Origin: Cordia subcordata
Taxonomy: Eukaryota > Streptophyta > Magnoliopsida > Boraginales > Cordiaceae
Length of the DNA: 64,000 bases
Direction: 5' to 3'
Assembly (NCBI GenBank): GCA_028554755.1
Contig: JAPTOF010000010.1
Location: 13,898,501 to 13,962,500 of the forward strand
The notes under the pieces were generated by a model. That model worked only from the letters and a program-made list of their open reading frames with translations, was not told the DNA's origin and did not search any database. Of the stretch, positions 10,540-29,823 are shown one piece after another; the stretch's first letter is position 1, and each line of letters begins with the position of its first letter. The position numbers and the translations under genes were made by a program.

Positions 10540-12930
10540 CAACACCGTTTTTAGGTGGTTAGACAAAGCCTACGTCCACCACCTAAGGATTCTCCCCTTA
10601 GGACTTGAATCAATCCTCCACTGTCAAGCTTCTACAAATGTTGGTGAAGCTTAAACCAACTCTTTACACCTCTTTGGATCCCAATCCAAAGAACCCAAGA
10701 AAAGACCTCTTTTTACTAAAGATTTCCCCATACTCAAAGAGCTTTACAATCTTCCCAAGATAATCAAACTATGAAGTGTATGTATTAACAATAAGAGGAA
10801 AGTTTCTTCAAGCTAAATCACTATAACTTCTAAAAAGCTAGATATGAAAATAAAAAGCTCAAAGTTTGCTCAAGATTAATGCAAATTTATAGCTCACAAG
10901 AATGATTTCCCAAGCAAAAAGTGTTTTAAAAGATTAATAAGAGCTTAGAAAATATTTGAAATTCAAAAGCTAGTGTTATTTCTGAATTGGGGGTGAAAGG
11001 GCTATTTATAGGAGTGATAAATGTACTGTCAACGATTAAAAATAGCAAATCTGCGCAGCTGCCAATCGATGGTCCGGTTGGCCGGATGAGTGACCGGCAG
11101 CATTCTCATTCTTCTCCGGAATTGCCGGTCAGCTACAAGGCTCTATTGGTCGACTGGCAAAGGGCGATCAGTAATTCCAGAATTTAATTCTAGCTTCTCG
11201 TTTGCTTCAAAAGAGTGTCTATTTTACTTTGCAAGTGTTTCTAGCATGTCATTGAGAGCTTAAAACATTTGAACAAGAAAATAACACATCAAATTATTTG
11301 ATAAACAACTTTTAAGATTGAGGACATGCTTTTGAAGATAAATTTAAAGTTTCTCAAAATTTTTAAAACTCTAAGCACACTTTGATTTTCAAGAATAATT
11401 TTGGAAGAGAAGCACTTAGAAAGAGGTGGGGAAATCATGCAATCATGAGTCATAATATTAAGCAAAATCAAGGCTTAACACAAGTAAGCATAACCGGTAC
11501 CCCCTACATCACCTCGTCTTTGCCTTGTGACTTCCTCTTCTTCTTCTTCTTCAATGATCTTCAGTTGAGTGCTTCCATCATTCTTTGAACTAAGCTTGAA
11601 CTAAGCTTTGCGTTCAATCAAACTTGACATCCATCATGAGCTTAGATATCTTCATTTGCACTCTATCAACTTGCTAAGACTCGTGTGCTAGATATATTCT
11701 CAAAAAGACTATTAGCAAGTATAACTTATTTATTCAAATAAGCATGCTTTAGCACTAATTTTCATCAGCAAAACATTTACTTAAATTGCATTTATGCTAA
11801 AACAACCAAAGGTAACGGTCATAAAAGAATCAAAAGACCTCAATGCATATACATTAACCAAGCTAATTGGTTCACTCATGACTCATGAACTTGAGCTAAA
11901 GGCTCATGAAGAAGAAGACAAAAAGATGAAGTCCACAACTCTTGTTGCTCCAAAATATGCCTCAAGCAATGATGATGATGATTTGGATGAAGAAATGGCA
12001 TTACTTGATAGAAACTATAAAAAATTCATGAAATACAAGAAATGGAGAAAAGACGCCTCTTTGAACAATTGGAAGAAGAAAGAGAAAGAAACCAAAAGAT
12101 CAAACGAGATGAATGAAGAACCAAAGTACTTCAATTGCAATAAAATCGGGACATATTAAGGCAAATTGTCCAAAGCTTCCAAAACGCAAAGAAGAAAAAG
12201 CTCTCAAATCTACATGTGACTCTTCCAATAGTGAAGTAGAAAGAAAAAAAGAACATGAAGTAGCAAACCGTGTATGTCTCATGGCAAATGAAGACAAGGT
12301 AAGTTCTTCCCCTAGTCTCTCTAGTTGCTCTTCAACTTGTGAAGAAGATAAATTTACTTTTGACGAATTACTAAAGGCCTTCGCAAAACTGTATGATGAT
12401 CTTTCTCTTGCTTTAGACAAAAACAAAAATTTGCAAAGAAAATTAAAATTTACCTTGAATGAAAAAGCTTGTTTGGAAAAAAAAAATATGTATCTCTTGT
12501 TGAAAATATTAAAACCTTGCAAAACAAGTGGAAGAATTGAAAATGATAAACAATGATTTGAATAAGATTGGGGGAAAATTCACCAAAGGTGAAGAAAATT
12601 TCAAAAACTTCTTGGTTCTCAAAAATTGGCATTTGACAAAAGTAGAGTTGGCTATAAACTTTCTATCAAACAAAAATATTCAAAAAACTATTTTGTTAAA
12701 GCATCAACCTCGACTTTCACCTCTTTCAAACTCAAAATTACTTGCACCTATTGCAAAAAATATGGGAATATCTTTACTTCTTGTTATTTTAAGAAATTGA
12801 GTGACAAAGGTACCTTTGTTCCATATTGGCAAAGATCCAAATAGGTTGTGAAAGCCAAAAATTGATACTAACTTCCCAAGAAATTGGGGACCAAGATAAA
12901 GTTGTATTGTTTCTCTTTACATGTGTAGGT
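9684..12930 (+). pseudogene. Sirevirus B gag, split by a solo LTR
   Basis: The gag starts at the ATG at 9684 (MANNNATTIEELSINKAPIF), followed by the FDG/FW/MKVF block and the EGTSQVKDSRISMLV segment. It is interrupted after the SLPSS motif by the LTR at 10239-11802. It resumes at 11803 with PKVTVIKESKDL, SLMTHELELKAHEEEDKK, an acidic run and MKYKKWRKD. The CCHC knuckle (FNCNKIG at about 12133, then GHIKANCPKLPK) is split by a frameshift. A Lys-rich coiled-coil-like tail follows (12300-12840). Premature stops occur in both halves. Confidence 0.83.
10239..11802 (-). repeat. Solo Sirevirus LTR inserted in gag of element B
   Basis: About 1564 bp, in minus orientation. The host target CAACC occurs on both sides (10234-10238 and 11803-11807). 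In gag the codons read straight through once the LTR and one CAACC are removed (compare SLPSSWQPK in element A). It has no internal region, so it arose by LTR-LTR recombination. It contains an (AG)n run near 10498-10538 and a conserved block near 10540-10620 (GGTGGTT, then CCTACGTCC, then TCTCCCCTTAGGACTT). One terminus does not show the expected CA next to the TSD, so that end may have been altered. Confidence 0.82.
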
Positions 12931-14350
12931 AAGACATATAAAGAAATGGATTCTAGATAGTGATTGCTCAAAGCACATGATAGGTGATCCCTCTATATTT
13001 TATGAACCTAAGAAAGTTAAGGGAGGAGATGTTACTTTTGAAGACGATCGCAATGAAAAGATTATTGGAAAAGGAAGTGTTGGTAACAAAAATCCTCTTG
13101 CAATACACAACATGCTACTTGTGGAAGGTTTAAAATTTAATTTACTAAGTATTAGTCAATTATGCGATAAAAGTCATAAAATCTCTTTTCAGTCCTTTAG
13201 TTGGCCATAAATGTGATAGTGATAATGTGCTCTTTGTTGCTAGTAGAAATAATAATGTGTGTACTATTGAAATTGACCAACTTAGTATTCAAAATGCTAC
13301 TTCCTTGTCTATTATAAATGAAATTTCTTGGTTATGCTATAGAAGACATGGGCATGCTAGTATGAGCTTATTAAAGAATTTGTCAAAACATGATCTAGCT
13401 AGGGATTTGTCTAAGATAAAATTTGAAAAGGATAAAATTTGTGATGCATGTCAACTTAGTAAACAACATAAAACTTCTTTTAAACTGATTAACATGATAT
13501 CAACATCTAGAGCTTTACAATTGTTGTACATAGACTTGTTTAGACCTATTGATGTTGTTAACGTAAGTGGCTCTAGATATATATTTGTTGTTGTTGATGA
13601 TTATACTAGACTTACATGGGTCTTGTTTCTTGCACAAAAAATGAAGACTTCAATGAATTTGCAAGATGGTGTAGAAAAGTACAAAACAAGAAAGGATATT
13701 TTATAACTTACATGCATGGTAATAATGGCATTGAATATGTGAATTATTCCTTTATGCATTTTTGTGATGAACATGGCATTGATCATAACAGCTCTTTGAA
13801 CTCCTCAACAAAATGGGGTACTAGAGAGAAAGAACCGAACCCTACAAGAAATGACAAGGACTACGCTTAAAGAACATAACCCACATATTTTTGGAGTGAA
13901 AATATAAACACTGCTTGCTATGTGCAAAATAGAATTTTAAGACCTATTTTGGATAAAACCCCATATAAACTTTGGCATGGCAAAACCCCCTAGATTTCAT
14001 ACTTTAAAGTGCTTGGATGTAAATGTTATATTTTAAATACCAAAGATCATTTGCATAAATTTGATACTAAATCTGATGAAGGTACTTTTATTGGTTATTC
14101 CACTAAAAACAAATTATATCATGTGTAACAAAAGAACTCTTGTTGTAGAAGAATCTATGCATGTTACATTTGATGATACTAACAACCTTACACCGAGAAA
14201 AGATGTTATTGATATAGGTAATCTCTTGGAGAAAACTTTAATGGAAGATAGATCCACAAAAGAAAAAGAATCTCCAAAGGAACAAAATGATGATAGTCAA
14301 GAGAGAGACTCTCAAATCAAGGAAGAAGAGGATCAAGAACAAAAGTAAAA
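12931..14350 (+). pseudogene. Sirevirus B protease and integrase
   Basis: The protease active site at about 12946 reads WILDSDCSKHM (usual form LDSGCS; Gly to Asp), followed by GDPSIFYEPKK. The GAG-pre-integrase part ends NLLSISQLC (about 13140-13170). The integrase zinc-binding part is RRHGHASMSLLKN with CDACQLSKQHKTSF (13345-13485). The core shows YIDLFRPIDVV, the first catalytic Asp (about 13530). The second, normally in a DNG motif, reads NNGIEYVN (Asp to Asn, about 13722), and the region of the catalytic Glu (13800-13870) is unrecognisable. So the integrase has lost at least one and probably two catalytic residues, besides having stops. Confidence 0.83.
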
Positions 14351-14357
14351 CAACATT

Positions 14358-15475
14358 ATGAAGGAAGAAGAAGGGACACATGTTGACCCCCCAAAAAGTG
14401 AGAAGTTCATGAGAGATCACTCCAAAGATCAAATCATAGGTGATCTATCTAAAGGAGTAAGGACAAGGAATAATATCAATACTTTCTATATACATGCTGC
14501 ATTTATTTCTCATATAGAGCCTAAAAATGTTAAAGAGGCATTACTTGATGAAAATTGGATAATGGCCATGCAAGAAAAACTAAATCAATTTTGTAGGAAT
14601 GAGGTTTGGAAATTAGTTGAAAGGCCTAAAGATCAGCCTATAATTGATACTAAATGAGTATTTAGAAACAAGCTTGATAATCAGGTAATGTAACTAGAAA
14701 CAAAGTTAGACTTGTTACACAAGGTTACAATCAAGATAAAGGTATAGACTAGGATGAAACCTATGCTCCTATTGCTAGATTAAAGTCTATTTGCATGTTA
14801 CTTGCTTTTGCTTGTTTTATGGATTTCAAATTATATCAAATGGATGTAAAAACTGTTTTTCTAAATAGTTTTATTAAAGAAGAGGCTTATGTTGAACAAC
14901 CTCCAGGTTTTAAAGATACACAATTTCCAAATCATGTTTTTAAACTTGAAAAAGCTTTGTATGGTTTAAAACGGGCCCATAAAGCTTGGTATGAAAGTCT
15001 TAGCGGCTTTTTTTTATTAAAAATGGATTTGAAAGAGGAAAATTATATTCTACCTTGTTTTTCAAAAGAGACAAAGAAGATACCTTACTTGTTCAAATCT
15101 ACGTAGATGACATTATATTTGGTGCTATTAATGTTGCTTTATGTGAAAGTTTTGCAAAGTGTATGAACAAGGAATTTGAGATTAGTATGATGGGCGAATT
15201 CATGTTCTTCGTCAGACTTCAAATTAAACAAATGAAGGAAGAAATTTTCATCAATCAGGAAAAGTATACGAAAGAAATTATCAAGAAGTTTCGGCTTGAG
15301 AATGCAAAAGAGATTGGAACTCCCATACGTCTCTCAACCAAACTCGATAAAGATGAAAAGAGTAAGTTTATAGATAAAAAGAAATATCGAGGTATGATCA
15401 GAAGCGTATTATACTTAACTACTTCCAGACCTGATATAATGTTTGCTGTGTGCCTATATGATAGATTCTAATCCG
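14358..15475 (+). pseudogene. Sirevirus B reverse transcriptase
   Basis: Fragments: NVKEALLDENWIMAMQEKLNQF (14525-14590), VWKLVERPKDQP; QMDVKTVFLNSFIKEEAYVEQPPGF (14840-14913) with the first catalytic Asp; KLEKALYGLKRAHKAWYE (14944-14997); and the YVDDIIFGA catalytic box at 15100-15126. The connection follows (YRGMIRSVLYLTTSRPDIMFAVC, 15390-15460). A TGA/TAG pair near 14655-14750 and a frameshift before the YVDD box break the frame. The catalytic Asp pair itself survives. Confidence 0.86.
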
Positions 15476-15477
15476 AT

Positions 15478-16038
15478 CCTAAGGAATCACGTTTAACTAT
15501 TATGAAACGCATAATCAGGTATCTTAAAAGAACAAGTAATTTAGGATTATGGTATGCTAAAGGAACTTCTTTTGATTTATATGGTTTGTCTAATATTGAT
15601 TTTGCTAGTTGCAAAGTAGACCATAAAAGCACTAGTGGGACTTGTCAATTCTTGGGTAATTCTTTAATATCTTGGTCAAGTATGAAACAAAATAGCATTA
15701 CTATCTCTACAACCGAAGCTGAATATATTGTCGTTGGTAGTTATGTAGCTCAAATATTATGGGTGAAACAAAACTTGCTTGATTTTAGCTTATCTTATGA
15801 TCATGTACCCATTATTATGATAACACTTGTGCCATTAATCTCACCAAGAACCCCATTCAACATTCAAGAACCAAACACATTGAGATTAGACAACATTTTA
15901 TTAGAGATCACATTCAAAAAAGTGATGTTGTACTTGAATTTGTTGATTCTATGCATTGACTTGCTGATATTTTCACTAAACCTTTGAATGAAAATCAATT
16001 TTGCAAGATTCGTAGAGAAATTGACATGCAAACTATGT
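15478..16038 (+). pseudogene. Sirevirus B RNase H
   Basis: KRIIRYLKRTSNLGLWY (15505-15555), then the RNase H core with STTEAEYIVVGS at about 15705-15742 (canonical STAEAEY) and KQNLLDFSL. A frameshift near 15820 moves the end of the protein into another frame (HFIRDHIQ-like and DIFTKPLNENQF), reaching a stop at 16038-16040. The parallel minus-strand segment in element A is at 523-970. Confidence 0.83.
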
Positions 16039-16040
16039 GA

Positions 16041-16972
16041 TATATGTGTTATTATTGTAGAAAAACATGATTGCAGCATGAAAAATGAGTTTTTCAGCAT
16101 TCTGGGTCAACTAGTAGGGATACCTAGTTGACCAGCAAAGCTCTATACCCAACTAGGTTGAGCAATTTTAAAATTTTTTCATTTTGCTTCAACTGGTCAA
16201 CCGGTAGAGAGAACCCGGCTGACCGGATCATGCCGTCTTGAGCCTCAAGAGATCCTTTTCAAAATTGAATTTTGTTACTTCCTCACCATATTTTTTCTAT
16301 CCTAAACCTTTTGCAATATATTTAAACCTGTCTAAAGCCTTGAAAACCTCCTATCACAATAACCCAATCCCTACTTTTACTCCTAAATCAACTCTGTCAA
16401 ACCATGATGAAAAAATCCCCACCTTAAACGATTCGAAGCCTTTGTGAAGCCAAGACTAAAGCAAAAAAGGTTATCAAGGAACAAATACAAGGAAAAAGCC
16501 CATTGAACCTGAATTAATCATCATTGATAATGACTTTGATGATGAATCTTCATACCAACCCAAGAGTCCAGTTGCAAAGAAGCTAAAGTTTAAAAAGTCT
16601 GTCTTGAACAAGACACCCAAGTGATTTTCTCATGCATTTAATACTTTTTTCATTGCACTCTATGCTTTGAACTTTTTAATTCATGTCTTTCATTTGTGCC
16701 TTTCATATTTTGATAACGCCAAAAGAGGAGAATATATCCCTCTAGGATTATGATTCATGACTCCTATGTTAGTATTATGACTGTAATGGTTTAATGTCCC
16801 TTTATGTTTTAATACTTTTGATGATATGATTGATTTGATATATATGCTTGATTAAGGGAGAGTCATGCCTATTGAAGACTCTATACTTGCTATATAGATG
16901 CATTTATGTAGGGGGAGTCACAAAAATTATGAATCTTGAAATATTATTTGTCATCATCAAAAAGGGGGAGAT
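16041..16972 (+). other. 3' non-coding region and polypurine tract of Sirevirus B
   Basis: About 930 bp with no convincing gene. The 69-codon frame at 16238-16447 has no recognisable motif, although some Sireviruses carry an extra ORF in this place. The region ends in the polypurine tract AAAAAGGGGGAGAT (16959-16972) directly before the LTR. Confidence 0.75.
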
Positions 16973-18599
16973 TGTTAATTTTATATTTTTTATATTAATG
17001 TTTTGATGATGAAAATAAAATATATGATGAATATATTTGTGCACAATTGTTATAGTATTGGTTTGAATGCCTTAAATGAGAATTGGATATGTTTATGAAT
17101 CTGATGAACAAGGATATCAAAAAGTGATTGATTGAGATATATGTTTGTGGATGTCTTAACATTGGATGAATTGTAGATAACTTTGATTGATTGTGATATT
17201 CTTGAATAGTTTGTTGCATTTGAATTGGCTTGATTATGTTTGAACATTATTGGATGGAATGGTTGTGTTTATATATTCATATACAATGTTTAGCAATACT
17301 TGAAGGATGGTGGAAGCTATATGACAATGAAGCTCATAAGGATTGATTCTTAACAATCATAGAAGCTCAAAGACAAGAAGAGATACAAGGAAGGAGATGG
17401 AAGGTGACATAAGGGGTACCAGCTTGAGCTGAGATTGTGTTTTGCTTTGAGTATCCTCTCTATAGCTCAATCATTTAAATTAAAAGTTTACTTTGATTTC
17501 TTAAAAGTTTGAATGATATCTTTCATGAATATTTCTATATGATCTTGAATTAAGTTTTTAAGCCAAATATTTTTTTATTATTTGGAAAGATTTTTAAAAT
17601 TTCTTAAATCTTGAAATGTCTTTATTGAGATTTCCATATCATCTTGAATCAAGCTTTTAAGTCAAATAATCTTTGAAAAATCATTTAAAAGGCTTGATTT
17701 CACATTGATTTTAAAAAAGAAAATGTTTTGAGCAGAAAAAATAAACTTGCTGGTTTACCCAGTCCCCTAGCCAGTCGACTGACTAGTGGAACAGGCTTAC
17801 CAGGCGAAACAGTTTGAAAAGCAAATTTTTCAAAAGCTTTCTGCGTTTGTCAGCATGGCATCCGATCGACCAGACCCTCTAACCAACAAGTGTAGTGAAT
17901 GTTAAAAAATAATCGTTTTAATCTATTTTAAGCAAGATTTTCATATCTTCTACTAATTACAATTTTCTGCATCCTTAAGCTCCATTCTACTGCTATTTAA
18001 ACCCTTTTGAACCTTTGATTTCAACAAAAGAGATAATCAACAAGAACAACAACACAAACAAAAAATCATTGAGCTATAGATTTCTGTCCTTGAGCACTAC
18101 AATAGCTTTCATTTTCAATTTCTTTGAGAGAGTAGAAATACTTTGATATACTTTAATATTCATTGTATTGTATTTACATACTCTTGGGCTAAATTAGTTT
18201 TGTGAGAAATTAATTAGCAAGAGAGTGGGGGAAATCCTTAGTATGGGAAACACTTGGGTTCTTTGGAGAAAAGGTTTCATAGAGTTGTAAAATAGTTGAT
18301 TTGTACTTTACCAACATTTGAAGAAGAATTGACATATAGTAGAGAAAGTGTGAAATCCTAAGGAGAAAATTCTTGGGAAGTAGACGTAGACAAGCCCGAA
18401 CCACTTAAAAATCGCGCTGCAATCCTTCTTTCTTTTTCTCTCTATTATTGTTTTGCTTATTGCTTACAAAGTGTTTGATATATTATCTAAAAGAGATAGC
18501 TTATGCAAATTATTTTTAATTGACAATTGGTTTTAATAAGAGTAGCATAATCTTAATCCACCCTCTCCTCCCCCCTCTTAAGATTATTTGTCCCCTAAA
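16973..18599 (+). repeat. 3' LTR of Sirevirus B
   Basis: About 1627 bp, beginning TGTTAATTTT right after the polypurine tract. The end CCCCTAA is assigned by matching the 5' LTR remnant's CCCCTAACA (final CA decayed). Inside are GACATAAGGGGTACCAGC (about 17404), shared with the solo LTR at 35666-36868, and GCCCGAACCAC at 18394-18404. Confidence 0.83.
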
Positions 18600-19080
18600 A
18601 TTTATTCAAGCTCACATGAATCCACAAGATTCTTTGTGCCGTAAGAAGTATGATTCTTAACTAACAAAAAATTAGTTACAAATATAATAATATTCAATCA
18701 AAAAATAAATTCGTCATAGAAAAAGGTATAAATGATATAAAAAATCACAAAGTGTTAAAACATCAATAAAAAGAATCTCTATCACATTGAATAATGGAAT
18801 AGGGTATATAGCTCCTATATAATCTAGCAACGTCTTAGCAAGTTAGAGAGAGAAAGGGAGAGATGATATTGCACATAAGACTGCCTTAGTTATTATCATT
18901 ATGATGTCTCGTCTCTTGCGATTCTTTAGGATATAAATGTTAAGCTTATAATAATTCGAGTTCAAATTGTCACCATGGGCCGGGTTTAAATTATTTTAGG
19001 GTGAATTAATTACTCTCAATGCATTAGTACGCTAGCATTTGGCTGTTGGATGTTACGTATACAGATAAAGCTCCACTTAT
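18600..19080. other. Gap between Sirevirus B and the reductase gene
   Basis: AT-rich, no gene seen. A TATA-like and AGAGAGAG-rich stretch at 18800-18860 may belong to the same LTR debris as 8593-9569, which would place element B inside an older LTR. This is not proven. Confidence 0.4.
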
Positions 19081-19086
19081 TTTATT
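19081..19086 (-). terminator. Candidate polyadenylation signal of the reductase gene
   Basis: AATAAA on the minus strand, about 180 bp beyond the stop codon at 19263. This is a normal 3' UTR distance. It is only a short motif in AT-rich DNA. Confidence 0.4.
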
Positions 19087-19262
19087 TGACACGAGGAAAA
19101 CTGTCTTATGATAAACAAGAAGTCGAGAACAAAGATACAATCCAGACGACCATCTATAAAACATACACTGCATCCACGGACACCAAACCTCAAAACACAC
19201 ATAGATAACTGCAGATAATAACCACCCCTTTATGTTCAAACGTAAGTTAATATATGATGTAT

Positions 19263-27857
<8,595 letters not shown>

Positions 27858-27907
27858 TTACATTAAGATCAGTAAGTGGTGTGATATATTGATGTCTAAA
27901 GAGGAGG

Positions 27908-27916
27908 AATATATAG
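27908..27916 (-). promoter_or_regulatory. Candidate TATA box of the reductase gene
   Basis: Minus-strand CTATATATT about 115 bp upstream of the ATG at 27794, with a CT-rich leader between (TTTTTTTCTCTTCC type on the plus strand). Distance and sequence fit a plant core promoter. Only about 390 bp separate it from the copia element at 28305. Confidence 0.5.
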
Positions 27917-28304
27917 TAGCTTAGTTTGTCTTGTCAGTAGTGCGCTTGAAAGTCCTGGAAGATGCACACCTACGTACATACGTTGTATGTGGAGTGTGGT
28001 TGTTGACTGTTGAGAAATGGACAAATGAATGGTGTGCTAATGGTGATTTTGGCATTATTGTTTTGACAGTAAACATAGATTGGTAAACGTGGTTGGTACA
28101 CGTGGCTTGATCATTTTCTTTGTACCAATAAATGCATCTTTTTAATTTTTATAAAAAGATAATTTTGTGGACTTTCAATTTATATTAATTTATGCGATGA
28201 TCAGATGTATTCTATAGAACTTTTTGTATTTCTAGCTTTTATTTTTCTTCACCCAATGTTGGGAACATTATTTTCACAATGAGCAAAAATATAATATTTT
28301 AATA

Positions 28305-28612
28305 CGTTGAATGTGGCTCGTATTCTTGGACAACATGAATAGCAAATTACCCTGTGTGCATATTACCTTATAACTTGTTACCTTTTCTAGCACATAATTA
28401 ATTAGTTGCCTTTTCTGCTTAATAGGTTTTGGAAACCTTTGCACTATAAATATGTGGCAATACGCATTGTGTTAGGAGTGTGAGAGAAACCAGCGAGTAA
28501 GCCATGTAGTATTCGCTGATCGATAATAAATTGTTCTCTACTGCCCGTGGACGTAATTCTCTTGTGTCCGTTTTCTTCTCGTATTCTTCGTGTTTGTAGT
28601 TTTTCCCTAACA
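28305..28612 (+). repeat. 5' LTR of the Tork-type element
   Basis: 308 bp, starts CGTTGAATG (expected TGTTGAATG) and ends CCCTAACA. TATA-like CTATAAATATG near 28444. It lacks about 22 bp present in the 3' LTR, exactly between two ACGTA repeats. Confidence 0.93.
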
Positions 28613-28615
28613 AAC

Positions 28616-28627
28616 TGGTATATAGAG
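28616..28627 (+). other. Primer-binding site of the Tork-type element
   Basis: TGGTATATAGAG three bases after the LTR end, a decayed TGGTATCAGAGC. Confidence 0.65.
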
Positions 28628-29042
28628 CTTAGATACTAATCCGCTGCTTGAGGAAAAAAGGAAAAATCAAAACTCACTATGAAACCAAAATTGCTCAAAC
28701 CAAACGGAGCCTAACCACACAAAGGTCTTTGCTCGGCGAGGAGTGCTCCGGTGCTGTCTACGTTAAGCGTTGGTAATTGGAGTAGAAGCTTACGTCGGCG
28801 GGTTTTGGTTCATGTTTGGGTTTAAAGAACAAGAGAAGAAGATAGAGTTCGCGTGGTCTTGAGATTCTGCTGCGAAGTGCGTGTTTAGGGACGATGTTGA
28901 GTTTGACCAACCAGTTTGACTTTGACCGTGGTTGACCAAAGTTGACCAGGGGTGTTCCTAAGGTTTTTTGATGTGCTGAATCCATTTTTGCGATCCGTTG
29001 AGCCAAATTCTATCCCAAAGTGTGAGTTTTGTACAAACAAAG

Positions 29043-29823
29043 ATGTCTTCCACATGTGGAAAGTTTGAAATCGAGAAGTTTGACAAGAGAATGAGTTTCA
29101 GTCTATGGAGAACTAGATTCAAGGCATTTATGACAATGCAAGGACTTTGGAAAGTCATTGAAGAAGTAATCCCAGAGAAGATGGAACCAGCAGCAATACA
29201 AGAACTCGAAGAGAAAGCCTTGAGTGCAATACATATGTCCGTGACGAATGAGGTATTGCTAGAGATTGCTGAGAAGACGACAATAGTTGAGGCTTGAAAT
29301 ACTTTGGTGGAAATCTAAATCTCTTACAAATCGCCCCTACTTGAAGAAGCGATTGTATCATCTTAGAATGAAAGAAGGTACATCACTAAAGCAACACCTT
29401 AATGAGTTTACCTCTTGTTTTATTACTTTGAAGGATGTGAGTGCTAAAATTGATGGCGAAGACCAAGCTGTGATCCTATTATGCTCCTTACTGCCTTCAT
29501 ATATGAACTTTGTGGACACTATGTTGTATAAGAGGGATAAAATTACCTTTGAAGATATGATTGCTTCATTAAAATCGAAGGATCTTCAAACACATATTCT
29601 GGGACATATAGAAGAAGTTAATGGGGAAGGTTTTCTGAGTAGAAGGAGATCAGAGAATAGAGGGAGATCTTCCAGTGGAAAGAAAAGCAAGCCAAGGTCA
29701 AAATCAAGAGGAAGAAAGCTACGCTGTTTCGAGTGTGGTGAGAAAGGTCACATAAAGAAAGAATGTCCAAAACTAAAAAAAGGGAAAGAAAAAGGTGGAG
29801 AATTCAGCCAATGTGGTGGATAG
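29043..29823 (+). pseudogene. gag of the Tork-type element
   Basis: ATG at 29043 (MSSTCGKFEIEKFDKRMSF). The capsid-like part follows (LWRTRFKAFMTMQGLWKVIEE), with an in-frame TGA at about 29295 where Trp is expected (EAW) and a shift soon after. The second half is open: YLKKRLYHLRMKEGTSLKQHL and ILLCSLLPSYMNF, then a Ser/Arg/Lys-rich run and a complete CCHC knuckle CFECGEKGHIKKEC (about 29727-29769). The knuckle residues are intact although the protein is broken. Confidence 0.88.

Larger units (their letters stand above)
9570..18599 (+). mobile_element. Sirevirus-type Ty1/copia retrotransposon B
   Basis: Plus-strand relative of element A. Order: a short remnant of the 5' LTR (to 9629), primer-binding site (9632-9644), gag (from 9684), protease, integrase, RT, RNase H (to about 16038), a 3' non-coding region, a polypurine tract (16961-16972) and a 3' LTR (16973-18599). 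A solo LTR of the same family is inserted in gag. The 5' LTR has lost nearly everything but its last 60 bp, so B cannot be transcribed from its own promoter. Many stops confirm it is inactive. Confidence 0.87.

Noticed and set aside
12100..12522. 140-codon minus-strand open frame
   Set aside because: Antisense shadow of Sirevirus B gag.
16238..16447. Possible extra (envelope-like) ORF downstream of Sirevirus B pol
   Set aside because: Too short, no membrane or coiled-coil pattern, and not conserved as an open frame in element A.
19024..19239. 71-codon minus-strand open frame next to the reductase stop
   Set aside because: Lies in the 3' UTR of the reductase gene; no similarity recognised.
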